From Paracentrotus lividus (Eukaryota > Echinodermata > Echinoidea > Camarodonta > Echinidae): a stretch of 64,000 nt of DNA. The stretch is taken from positions 27,208,588 through 27,272,587 of the forward strand of contig CALNVZ010003429.1 in NCBI GenBank assembly GCA_940671915.1, read 5' to 3'. The translations under genes and the position numbers were made by a program. The notes under the pieces are model-generated. The model searched no databases, was not told the origin of the DNA, and saw nothing but the letters and a program-made list of their open reading frames with translations. Every line of letters starts with the position of its first letter. Positions within the stretch are counted from its first letter, which is position 1. Positions 29,401-43,148 of this stretch are shown here, piece after piece.

Positions 29401-32400
29401 TTATTATGACCAATATGCATCACAGAACACTTGTCGATATTAAATTTCATTCTCCATGTGTCTGACCACTCTATAAGTTTGTTCAAGTCTTCTTGCAGTC
29501 TCTGTATGTCTTGGTCATCAGCGACTGGGTTGGACAGCTTAGTGTCGTCTGCAAACTTGCTGACTATACAGGTAGTTGCGTCCTCTAGGTCATTCACAAA
29601 TATTAGGAAGCACAGAGGGCCTAGGACCGAACCTTGAACAACAGAACTTCGTACTTCACTTTCCTCTGACTTTGCTCCTTGCACAACAACACTCTGTGTT
29701 TTGTTTGTTAACCAGGCTTGGATCCATGCAAGTACTTGTCCTTCAATTCCATGTGCTTTCAATTTCTCTAGTAGCCTTCTGTGGGGGACTTTATCAAAAG
29801 CTTTAGCTAGGTCAAGATAGATAACGTCGACTGGCAAACCACTGGCTGCATACTTGGTTAACATGTCCATATGCAAGATGAGGTTAGTTGTACATGACCT
29901 TCCTTTCAAGAATCCATGCTGTGTGTCTTTGATGAGCCGTGTGTCTTTGATGAGCCGATAAGTCGTACATACAACGTGCCTGCGAGGTACCTGCGCTGCA
30001 CGATTTTTCCACGAAATCCATCGTAGGGAGTTGCACGTCGAAGGTACGGCGAGTTGTGACCGCCGCATAAGTGTAAGTACTTCTAAATGCATAAGTGTAA
30101 GTGTCTCTGTGCATTCAGTATTACAGTGATGTTTAGTCATTCAAGCCATGAGTATACTAAGAACAAGAATGAATTAAAATAACTATATTTATATTTTCAG
30201 GGTTTCACCGAGCTGCATCTTCTCCCACTGAGGGCAGGGGTGAGCCGGATCAAACTGAACTGCAAACAATGCAATATCCTTTACAATATAAAAACAAACA
30301 GATTTTAAAAGAAGATCCATAGTGAATGAACTCATACATTTTCCCAAACAAGTTAATTGTAAGTTAAAGTGACATACAAAATCCTTGTTGTTTTTTGATA
30401 AACAATGAAAGACCAAGTGAATGCTTTTACTTCTGTGTCAAAACGCCGCACCTATATCACCTTTATTAACAAGTTACTTGGAAAGGTGAGGAATTTCTCT
30501 TATTCTAAACATATTGTGGTTCGAAGTGCGTGTGAGCTTGGAATGCGAGATATCTTCAATTTGATTACCTGTTTACTGATGGTTCTAGGACAGCTACCCT
30601 CTTGACAATTACCCACAGAAAACTACCCCCACCCAAAATCTACCACCTAACTCTATATGGGTTGTTTTACGATCAGGGTACACCATCAAAAAATGGCCTT
30701 GTGTGCACCATAAAACGAAATCTAGGTAATGTCATATCAAATTTTTGATGGTAGGCTATTGGGCACTGTTAGAGCAACCTACAAGAGAAAATGAATTATT
30801 GACCATAACTTATTTTTCTAAATATTGACCATATAATCTGGAAATTTAGGGCAAAATTGCAGTCTCATTTTATTTTTTATAATTTTGAGCATGAGCATCT
30901 TTATTACTAAAGATCATTAAGCTTGTTTTTCCAATCAGAATTGACTACTGAAATGTGATTGTTTAAAAACTGAAAACCCAAGAAGCTACAGTTAATCTGA
31001 ATTTTTGTGACCATTAACCAAAAATGGGGTGCCAATTCTGTCAAAAAATGTCCTCTCCGAATTTGGTGTTTTTAAGCATAGTTAGACATCATTTGATGAA
31101 AAATGCTTTTGTCTGTAAGAACACTTGTATATATGCCACAAACTTATAATGTTTACTTCGCCAACATCCACTTATTTTTCAGACAGTTCACGTTACAATG
31201 TTGTCAAATCACATTCCGTCAAAAACGTCCTCTCCGTAGAATGAAGCAATTGACTTTACTTGTAATACAAAATTTGAACCCCTATAGAAAAATAAGTTGG
31301 TGACCTCATGCCTCCGAATTTAAAAGCAATATCATTTTACTTGTCTAGAACACATACACAGAAATTGGGGGAAAACAAAATAACTTTTTTTTTTGGTCCA
31401 GTGAGACAAAATGGTGTACCCTGATCGTAAAACAACCCATATGTAGGGGTACATGTAGTTGTACTGGGGGGGGGGGGGGGGGGGGGGGGAGGTACATGGT
31501 CATATTCAAACTAAGAGGGACATTTAGCTGAAATTTCAATGTGGCGCTGTGCCTTTGAAAAAGCAAACTAGGATCTTAAATCAGCACAAAAGCTTCTTTA
31601 AAATACAACTAATTATTTAAGTTTAAAAATTTTGTGATCCAGTTTTCTTACGCTGAATAATTGATCAAACAAGAATTTGCACATATGGGACTATGGTGCT
31701 TTAAATGCCTCTTATTTTTATATTTAATCACTTTTTTTTTCAGATTTTTTTGCTTAAAGTAATTTTCATGGACAACTCTAACATGGGATATACACACAGG
31801 TAATTTCGATCTTGTTATTTACTTGAATTGTTGCATTTAAGGCACTGGTCATGTCACTCACGTTTTGGATGTCGTGTCACTTTAGAGGTGGACCATTTTC
31901 CATGGAGAGGGAATGATTGATAAGGACAATAAATGTCAGAGAGGTACACTATTCATGTAGATATACCAGCACTTATGGTACCCTTGAAGATCTACTTGAG
32001 CAGAAATTCAACCATAACCAATGATGGTTAGAAACCCATGTCTTTTTTTCGTCGTGTCACTCACGCACTGTTTTTTAATCATAATTTCCAGGACCAATTG
32101 TAAAATTCAAATCCAAGTGGTAATGACACATGCCCCTCCTACATTATACATAATATGGTAGTCATGATCAATTCATAACCTACAAGTGCAAACTCACGTT
32201 TGAATATGACCACATGTAATTGTCCATGGGGTATTTGTCATGATACAATATATATCGTATGCTGTTTGATGATAATCCTTGACTTTTGACCCTTGACCTT
32301 GGGGTTTCTTGAGAACTGGTTTACAGAGTTGTAATCAACGACCAATGGGACGTGACTAAAAACATCAGCTACAACGACCCCACACTATCAATATGCCAGC

Positions 32401-35257
32401 AAGAGATGAAACAGTAAGTTAACCCCCTCCTTCCCCTATACCCTTGTCAATCAATCGGTGTAATTCAGGAAAAACGACTTTAGGTTAATTGCAGTCATAG
32501 CTTTATCAAGCCCACAATTGCTATGCAAGGCATTTTATTGTACATTGTAGTTTTTTCGGTACCATTGAATTCTTGCCTTACATACTTCTAACTTTTTATA
32601 AAAGACAGAACAACTATATCTGTCTTTCCTTGTGCAAACATGTTTATGTAGAATACCACAATGAAATGTTATTTCTGGAAAGTATTATTACAAGTTTATG
32701 TCTATTACAGAAATCTGTATTTGCTTACATTGATTTTACTTATTCTCATTGAATTAAAAAAATAAAAAGGACAAATTTTCATTTTTATTTTTGTATGGTA
32801 TGTACATGTACTTGGTGTGCATGATATGGATTACTTCAGCCAATTCAAGAATTCAAATCTTGTTGTTGGAAATACGTGAATTGTATTTTTTGTTTCAGAC
32901 GGAATCTGGTGTTCTTCTCCAATCGCCATGAGGAGTCTGTAGGTTCTGTTGCCTCGGATCGTGGATGTGGAGAACTCATTGTGAAGATTCCTAAAGCAGC
33001 CATGCATTTAGTCAATGGTAAGATTTGTTATTAGGACTTTTTGTGTATTTTATTTTTCATGGAATATTTGAGAAGGACAATATCAGTACAAGTTCATATG
33101 GACCCATGCAATGTAGTGAATTGTAAGCTTGGTATTTATTTGTACTTTTCTAACGTTTAGTTTAAATTTTGAGAAGTACCAGAAATAGAAAAATATGACT
33201 GTAACATTGGTTTACAATATTTAAATAATTATGTAATATGGACCGTCAGAAAGACAGCAACAACATTTTATATGGGTTAACAACTTGGTATAATTGCTAC
33301 AGTGTATGTCAAGATAAATTTTCATTTTGTTGGTTAAAAAAAGTTAAATCACTCATCTTTTTCTCAAGATTACAAGACGCTTAGAGTAAGCATCGAGTTC
33401 TCTCTGGAAAGACCGTCTGGTGGAATCCATTTTGTAGTTCCGGATCCAGAAGACGAAGTCTCAATGTCTGAGGTAAGCAAATATGTATTAAGAAAATTTT
33501 TGTATTGGAAAATGCTTCAAACTATTGATATCTTTAAAAAAAAATTGCCCTCTGATAACAATCATACATCTTTAAAAAAAATGTTTATATTTGTATCTGA
33601 AAATTTTCATACGTCTTGAAACTAAGCATTCAGTTGTTTCTGGGAGAGTATACTTTGTTGCAACAAGTGCCAGATAAAGTAAGTACAAAGCCAACTATAT
33701 TGATCTATGCAATTTTTCTATTCATTAGCCTAATTGTAAGATGTCGTTTAAACTAAAAACTGTCATTTATAAGTGGGCAAATCTACTTTGTAACTTTTTA
33801 TACAGCGATACATAACAGCTCTACATCAGAGGGAAACCATTTATAATGACATTCTATTCAGCGGACATTGCTAGATGTCTTGTCTAAAAGCTGAGAAGGA
33901 CAAAACGGGAAACTTAGCATCACTTAAAGGTTGGTTGGTTGGTTACAATCATATACCAATCAGAATTGATTATGTACATCAAGGACCCACCTTTGGCGAC
34001 CATTCATCTGAAAGACGACTAATTTGTATTTCATTATCTTTTCTATCAATAGAGGGCAGCACACATGTTCACCTACAGCCACGAGAACTCGTCTCGTCTA
34101 TGGTTTCCCTGCGTGGATTCCTACTCAGAACCCTGCACGTGGAAGCTTGAATTCACAGTGGATTCGGCCATGATGGCCGTGTCCAGCGGGGAACTGATTG
34201 AAACAGTCTTCACGCCAGACATGTCCAAGAAGACTTATCATTACATCCTCAATGTACCCACTTCAGCATCGAACATTGCCCTTGCTGTTGGGTGAGTTAT
34301 AGGAAATTATGGACATAGGACTTGCCATTGACTTTCGTTTTCAAATGAAAAATACAACATGAATGAGGTCAGATTGCCAAATACATGTAGATCTTACTGT
34401 TTCAGTTTTATTTAGTCTATAATTGAAGGAAACTATCCGGTGGCCAAGGAAGCCACAGTTTCTTGTGGGTTGTAGCCGTTTGGGTGGTATTCAAGCCCTG
34501 GTCAAATAAGAATGTGTGTCTGATAAATGATATCATAATGGGAATATTTCATGTGATTTTGTATACCTCAGCATCACACAACGTTTTTGTAGTGAATTGC
34601 TTTTCTAGAATACAACAATTCTGACACATAATACAGTTTATTCACTTGTCTTGCGATGTTTGTACTTATAAAGGCTCAACGTTTCGGATGCCACTGCTAT
34701 CATTTTACAAGTGCAAAATGAGGAGATAATCTAAAAAAGTTACTCTTATTGAGAAAATGCAGACGTCGTTGACAGCGTCTGTGTTTAAGTTCTATTTTAT
34801 TCTTAAGGTAAAGTGACTGAACTATATAAATGTATAGAAAAAAGACACGTGTAATTTCGATTTCATCTTATGCTAATACTGCTAATTTTGTAATATTCAT
34901 TTTGAAGGACAAATACAACCACCTTATTTACCCCAAATAAAACAAAATGACTTTTTGCATAGTACAAGAAAAATGTTTTGACAGCATATTTATTTTTACA
35001 ATTTTGTTTTCCTCATATTAGACCATTTGAGATCGTAGTTGATCCTACGATGCATGAGATAACACACTTTTGTCTGCCCCATCTCAAGCCCCTCCTGGAA
35101 CATACAACAGTGTTCTTTCATGAGGTAGGTTTTCATCATTATTATTCTTATCATACTCCTGTGTATTACATGTATCTTCAAATTTATTTTAATCTGTATC
35201 ATGGTAGTACAATTTTCCTGGACATTTATCATCACCATCACCACCATCATCATCATC

Positions 35258-35318
<61 letters not shown>

Positions 35319-38300
35319 CCGTCACCATCACCATCATCACCATCAACCATCATCATCACCATCATCATCTCATCACCATCATCATCATCATCATGAATCA
35401 CATCGAACAACACTAATGACTGCTACTGCACGAAATTGGATTTTAGGGTTCAACGTATAATTTTATTGATCCACGAAAAGATCCTGTCTGTCATCCTAAA
35501 CATACAATTCAATCTGAAAATGAAAGGTAAAGACAAACAAATCTGTTACAATTTGTCTAAATAAATTCATTTGTATATCTATCTGACGTACATTTGTCTG
35601 AATAAATTACCTTTAAATCCACATCCTTATATGAACCTTTTAATGGACACTTTACAAATTAATCCTATATCATTTCCTGAGATTAATTCATCTCAAAGTG
35701 ACATGTTCATAAGAGTTTAATTTTAACTAAAGAAATCCCTTTATATTTGCCACTCATATGTAATTCATTTACCACTATCAATTCACTTCAATTCACTGAA
35801 CAAACATTGAAAATGAATGCCATTTGTTTAGACATTTATAACTTATGTCAAATCTAAGCATATGTAAATTTAACCAACTACTCATTTATACTTGATCATT
35901 AACATAAAAATAATTCTTCGTTCTTTGAAGAGAAAATTTCACTCATGACTCTAATTCCTTTTACTCACCTTGCCCTTCATTAAATTGACCAACATTTTCT
36001 GACCAATTACTTTTCAAGTCAATAAACAGAACAAATTTGTCATTTATTTCACTTTCAAGGAACTGATTCAACCTTTTAAGAATAATTATCACTAAATACT
36101 CCTTTCTATATATAAAACGGAAATATGTCTTATTCTGAACCTAATTTATTATTCCATACACTTTACATTGGATTCAATTCAAGTCTATAGTAAACTCATA
36201 CATGCTTTTTGGATGTTTACAACCAACTTTTAACATCCTAATTTTCACCTTTCATATAACAAAAACAAATATCGTTAACTTACTTCAAAGATGCAGTATA
36301 TAGCTTTACGGATATGACACTCTAGTTGTCGATGACTCGATGAAAAATGTGATTTTTGAAGATGGTTTTCCCCATCCTCCCTGCTGATTGTGACTGTGAC
36401 TGAAGCTTTGGTGTACAGTGATTGATTATGGCAAGCCACCTATTATTCACATTTAACATGGCTATGGCAAGCCAACTGTCCAAAACACATTTAATTAATT
36501 ATAAAAAACAAATGTTTTTTATCTACATTTATACAAGCCATCTTCTAGACAATATTAGAGAAAAATTACACTGTTTCTGAAGGAAACATCCTCCCGCTCA
36601 AATCAAAACAGTGAATATTACATTACAAACACTTTCCTTTAAGCGTAACCCTCAACAGGATAGATAACGCTAATTTAGAAATAAGTCTACGATACTCTCC
36701 AGATGACGTTTTGATTTTGACATTTCTGACTTTACCATCGAGACCAGGGTAACATCTATCACCCTTGCAATCGTCCATTTTCCTCTGACTGCATTGCTAT
36801 CAGCAGTCATGACTATATCGTCAACCTTAACATTCTACGATCTGAATTCCACTTTCTTCTTGGCACGAGAAGCGGAAGTACATTTTGTGTCCATTTCTTC
36901 CAAAACGAGTCTACAATGCGTTGAACATATTCAACACGACGCGTGTGGATTTTTTGTGTCCTTGAAAGTCCTTGTGGTACCTTTGCAGACGATCTCCCTA
37001 GAACATGTCATTTGGACAAAGATACCACCATCATCTGGATCATTACACTTACGACCTATTGGACGTTCATTTATCAAATTTGCTATTCCATCAAACAAGT
37101 ATACAACTCAAAAGGGTGTGAGTACTTGCTCACCAATTGCTTGTTTAAGTGCTACTTTGCTACTCTTTACTAGTGCCTCAGCACACCCATTTTGATGAGT
37201 GCACTAGGAGTGGTAAAATTTCACTCGACCCCCCTTTCAGCACAATAGTCTTTGAGTTCATTCTCGCTCCAACCTTGAATCATTTCACGGAGCTCTCTCT
37301 GTGCCCCTACAAATTGCGTACCATTATCACTTATGATTGAGCAGGTGCCGCGCACTGAGAAAAATCTGCGGAGCACCTGGAGGAATTCCATAGTTGATGC
37401 ATCAGTAGCTATTTCAAGGTGCACCGCCCTTGTATTTAAACAAGTAAAGATGACCCCATAGTGTTTGGCTCTTTTGTTTCTACCTATCTTAACTGTGTAA
37501 GGCCCAAAATAGTCACAAGAACTGTAATAAAATGGCGGTGTGTGTGAGCCATTCTACAATTAGGCAAATCAGCAATAATTGCGTTTCTCTTTTGCATTCT
37601 GAAGCTCTACACTTACGCATCTGTATTTTACAGTTTTTGCTAACCGTATGTGCTTGACTATCCAAAATCTTCTTCTGACCCTTGCTGTGGTAGTTTCAAC
37701 TCCATGATGACCTAACTCATGAACATGCTGTGTTATCAACATTGAAATATCATGCTTGGTGGAAGTAACACAGGGTTTAGACTCATATGATGTGTCAAGA
37801 TTCTTCAATCTACCCCCTACTCTAATAATTCCTTCTTCATCTACAAAAGGAGACAATGATTTAAATTCCCCCTTTTCAAGTTTTGGCTTTAGTGTCTGTT
37901 GTGCACTTTTGACCCAGTACTCTTCAGCTTCTACCAACTCTACTGGAGTTACACTTTCCGATTCTTTCTGATCTACCTTCTTGATTTTGGATTTGAACAC
38001 CTTCACAGCTTTAAGCACGTATGCTGTTACTCTTAACAACTTCCTCCAACTTGAATATCTCTTCGTGTCTATCACCTCTGATTGTACTGACACATTGAAC
38101 ACCGATTTAGAATTTTTCACTTCTTTGTTCTTGTCTGACTGATCAACTTCAATTACTTGTTTTGGCCATTCACTTTCCTCTTTGTACAGAAAGTCAGGCC
38201 CTCTAATCCACTCTTCAGACAACTCCTCAACACTTATCCCTCTAGATAACTTGTCAGCTATATTATCTTTCCCTGAGATATGCCTCCAATTTGACGGATC

Positions 38301-40789
38301 AGTGAGTGTTTGAATTTCGCCGACTCTACTTGATACAAACTGTTTGTACGATCTAGCAGAAGATTTTACCCAATGCAATGCAATGCTACTATCAGTAAAC
38401 AAGATTACTCTATCTAGATCGATTCTTGTTTCATCTACAATTGATTTACACAAACGAAGCTGCGAGTACAGCTGCCTGAACTCTAACCGTGGTATTGTTA
38501 ACGCTTTCAAAGGTGAAACCTTTGATTTTGCTGCTACAAATCTACACTCATATTTGTCATCACTGGTTTGCCACCTAATGTATGCTGTAGCACCATATGC
38601 CTTTTCAGATGCATCTGAAAAGACACACAAAGTTGGATTTCCTATAGCACTTGGCGGAGTGATACACCTATCTATTGATACTTGATCAATTTCTCAATGT
38701 CATGGAAGAGCTCCCTCCATTTAACCTGCTCGTTTTCTGATAAAGGCTCATCCCACTCATAGCCTTTCTCCCATAATTCTTGTATTCCCACTTAGCCTTG
38801 ATTACAACGGGTGCAGCGAATCCCAATGGATCAAATATTTAGCGACCTGACTCAACACCTTTCTTTTGTGAGCGTTGTTACACTCTCTTTGTGCAAAGCT
38901 TTCTCTATCTTCTTGCTTGCCTTTACATTACAAGATATGGTGTCTGTTTCTTTATTCCATATTACACCAAGACTTTTTCTTCATTTTCTACTTCTTTGTT
39001 TCCCCTTGGTTTAGAGAGGTCATTGCACTTCAACTCTTTGTTAGATGACCATCCCTTTACTTGAAAATTTCCTTCTGCAAGAACAGAATCTAGTTTCTCT
39101 GTCATTTTCGTTAGCCCTTTCTTTTTGAAGATACAGAGAAACAAATGTCATCCATATATGTATCTCTCTTTGATTATTTGTGCTACTTCTGGATGTTTGT
39201 CTGCCGCTTCATCGGCTGTCTTGTGCAGTGCGACCTGAGCCATAGCTGCAGATGGCTTGTCCCCAAAAGCAACTACGGTCATGACATAAATGTCGGGTTC
39301 TCTCTGCGTTTTCCATGTTACGCCACAAAAACCTATGGACATGCTGATCACACTCTGGTATTGAAACCCTTATGATACATTTTGGATATATCACCTACTA
39401 CTGCTACTTCGTTTTCTCTGAAACGAGTTATGACTCCAAAAATATTGTTCAATAAATCTGGTCCCTTTATCCAATAATCATTTTAATGCTTGTCCCTTGA
39501 ATTTTGCAGAAGAATTGAAAACAATTCTTATTGGTGTTGATCGGTTTTCTTGTCGTTTCTACTGCATGATGTGAGATGTAATGAACAGGACCTTTGTATG
39601 AGTCTACTTCTTCTTTTGACAACTTCTTACAGAATTTCATTTCTTCCATTTTCTTATTTCCTCGTTATAGAGTCGTGCATGATTCTTGTCTTTTTTCAAT
39701 CTTGTTTCAGTTGACACAAGAATTTTCTCTGCTTGACATTTGTTGTCATGTAATGAACCTGGGTCCTTTTCCCACGGATATGGAATTTCCCATTGGTTCC
39801 CATTCTTTTCTTGCATGATTCATACATCTGATCATACTCCTCTCTTTCTGTCCTACTCAATCTATTGTTACCTTGTATACCCTCTGTTTCTACTGACCAG
39901 AAATCTGTAAGATCTACAGGGCTTGCTAACCTGGCATGTAGAACAAATAATGTTACAATTTACCTGTGGTGCTTCACACGAGGAAGACCCGAACACGACC
40001 CATCCTATCGGGGTACGTTTTGCCACATAGTTCCCAAAGTATTTCTCCTTCCCTCTATGCAGCCTGCTTGAATCTACTCCTATTAGGATATCTAGTTTCC
40101 CCTCTCTCTGTTGAGTTCTTGAGACTTCAAATTCAACTTATATGCAATGTTAGACAACTTAACCTCTTCAATTCTCTCTACTTATTTCTGGGATACCATA
40201 AGCAGTTATTCTATGACTGTTTTGCTTTTCAACTCCCCAACATCCAGAGTATATTTATTTGTTTCAAGATCTCTTCTTCACCCCCTACCTTGGTTACTGA
40301 TATTGGGATGGGGTTCCTATTAAGTTTAATCTGGATGCCATGTCTTCTGTTATTAGACTATTTGTGACCCCGAATCAAGCAAGGCATTGCCTTTCGACTC
40401 TACATTATTACCTTTCAGATTAACTGTTAACACTGGAGTAATACCTCATTGTCTGATGAGGCATGATTTACCGCTACTGGAGCTTCATCGAAATGTAACA
40501 ATGGATGATGATACAAATGAACATCTAATTACCCTTCTCATCAACCTTTACACATTGCTTTCTTCTTCTACATGTGGACATTGAATGACCCTTTCCTGCC
40601 TTTTTAAGGCAAGAATAACAAGCAACGATTATCCCTCAATAACTTAAAACGTTCTTCTGGTGTTTTGTTTATCAATTTGTCACATTCATTTACCCAATGT
40701 TTATCTGATTTACAAATCCAACATTTGTTCGTTTTGAAATTTGTTTCCGATTGTGCAAAGTTAAAAATTACACTGTTTCTGAAGGAAAC

Positions 40790-40851
<62 letters not shown>

Positions 40852-40996
40852 CCGTCACCATCACCATCATCACCATCACCATCACATTCATCATCCTCAT
40901 CACCATTCATCATCATCCATCACCGTCACATCACCGATCATCATCATCATCATCATCATCATCACCATCACCATCATCATCACCATCATCATCACC

Positions 40997-41028
<32 letters not shown>

Positions 41029-43056
41029 CATCACCATCAACATCATCACCATTATCATCACCTTCATCTTCATCATAATCATCATCATCATCATCATCTT
41101 CATCATCACTTTAATATGATCATCTCCATCTTTATCATCATCGTCATCTTAATTATCAAGTTCATCATCATCATCACCCTCATCATCATCTTCAGCCCCT
41201 CTACCGATAGAGATTTCTTGAAAGTAAATCATTATCTGTCTCACTTTGTCCTTTCTAGGTAATAGAGTTCTACGAGGAAACTGTTGGTACCAGCTTTCCA
41301 TACACCTGTTACAAGCAAGTTTTTGTAGATGAGGCATATGACGACAGCCAGGCATTTGCTTCTATGGCAATATTCAGGTAAAATTACTACTTTATGACAT
41401 TAAATTTTTTTTAACTACTTTATGTTAAACCCCACTCCTTGATGTCTGCAATTTTGCCTCTATTTCATGCCTAATTTTGGCCCATAGCATTTGAATTTTT
41501 GTTGCACTTTTGAATGCTATAAACATCATATATGTCTCATTTATCATAAGCAGAAATTATAGATAAAAAATATTGGCAATAAAAACATTGATTCTAAATA
41601 AAAAATTTTGTATTCAAATTGACATTTTTGTTTTTGCATTTTCTTAAATTTATTCATATATAGTATAGATTTGTTTAATTATGTAAAAAAATTATTTTGG
41701 CAGAGGTTTATGGGAATGAAATTTAAAAATGAAAAGGCAGTCCATTTATACCTTATATAATTTCTCTAATGATATTGGTTATCTTGTGTACCACTGACTT
41801 ATTTAATCACTCTACATATTTCCCTTTCTAGCACCAACTTACTGCACTCACCACGCATCATAGACCAGACATTTGAGACAAGACGATTGCTTGCTGAGGC
41901 CCTGGCTAGTCAGTTCTTCGGCTGTTACATCTGTCCTGAGAGCTGGGCCGATGCTTGGCTCACCAAGGGTATCACTAAATATCTCTCTGGTCTCTTTCTG
42001 AGGAAGATGTTCGGCACCAATGAATACAGGTCCCAAATTTATGCCGTAAGTAGTAGCAATAGCCTAGTTGAAGCATATGAATACCGCAATATAAGAATGC
42101 GTATTTGTAACTGTTTTCTTGTAAGCCCTATCCCCACATACCTAAAAATATGGTTACAATCTTGTAGTATTTTTATATGAAAAGGTACCTTTTGCCCCTG
42201 GTCACAATGATTAGAACTCATATACTGGGTATCTGGGAAAAGAAGGAACCCCAAATGTGTTGCTACATATTTTAACATCAATGGGAGCGTTGTTTTCTCT
42301 TCTTTTCCAGTGTAATTATAATGATAATAATATTAACAGTGCAAAATAATCTTTGTATAAGTGCTCAATTCTCTTGAAGAAAGAGTAAGATAAGACACCC
42401 TGGTGATGAGGGTCTTGTCTTGAATTTTATTTGTATAAGAAGCAATTTATTTATAACTAACCGAGTTGACTCGGTTTGCTCTTGATGACTCCATTTTTTA
42501 CTATTCATTTAATCTTTTTGCTTGTGTAGGAACTCACAGAACTTTGTAAGTACGAGCAAGAGACGGGAGGTGTTGTCCTACACCCTTTCCCAATGGAAGA
42601 GCCCTCCACCGGTACCAAGTCTTCTGGGGAACCTGGGGGCGACACCACGACCCCCTCTACCAGCTCTGCCTTGCCCAAATCCAAGCCCCAGCCCTGGGGG
42701 GCCAACCTGCACTTCCCCTGCACCCAGCCCCATACTGTCTCCTGGAGGCATTGTAAGATGATCATGATGAAATCTCATCTCATCATGCGTCTCATCGAGA
42801 TCAGGATCGGGCAGGAGTTGCTACTCAAGGTTGGTATGCCCTAACAGTGGAGGAACTGATGGTGATATTGATGGTGATGATGGTGATGATGATGATTATG
42901 ATGATGATGATGATAGGGATGATTGCAATGGTGACTATATTGATGGTGGTGATGATGGTGATGGCGATGGTGATTGTGGTGATGATGGTGATGATGATGA
43001 TGATGATGTTGATTATAATGATGATGATGATGATGTTAATGCTGTTGGTGATGATA

Positions 43057-43087
<31 letters not shown>

Positions 43088-43105
43088 GGATGATGATGAT
43101 GTTGT

Positions 43106-43148
<43 letters not shown>

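Noticed and set aside
28452-30140. 562-codon minus-strand open frame as a host gene
   Set aside because: It is a CR1 reverse transcriptase fragment plus an inserted MITE and unrelated upstream flank.
34978-35460. Open frame encoding a poly-His protein
   Set aside because: It is TAF2 exon 8 reading into a TCA/ACC microsatellite; the His run is the repeat.
40665-41119. Ile/His/Ser-rich open frames
   Set aside because: Microsatellite artefacts on both strands, partly overlapping decayed BEL/Pao gag.
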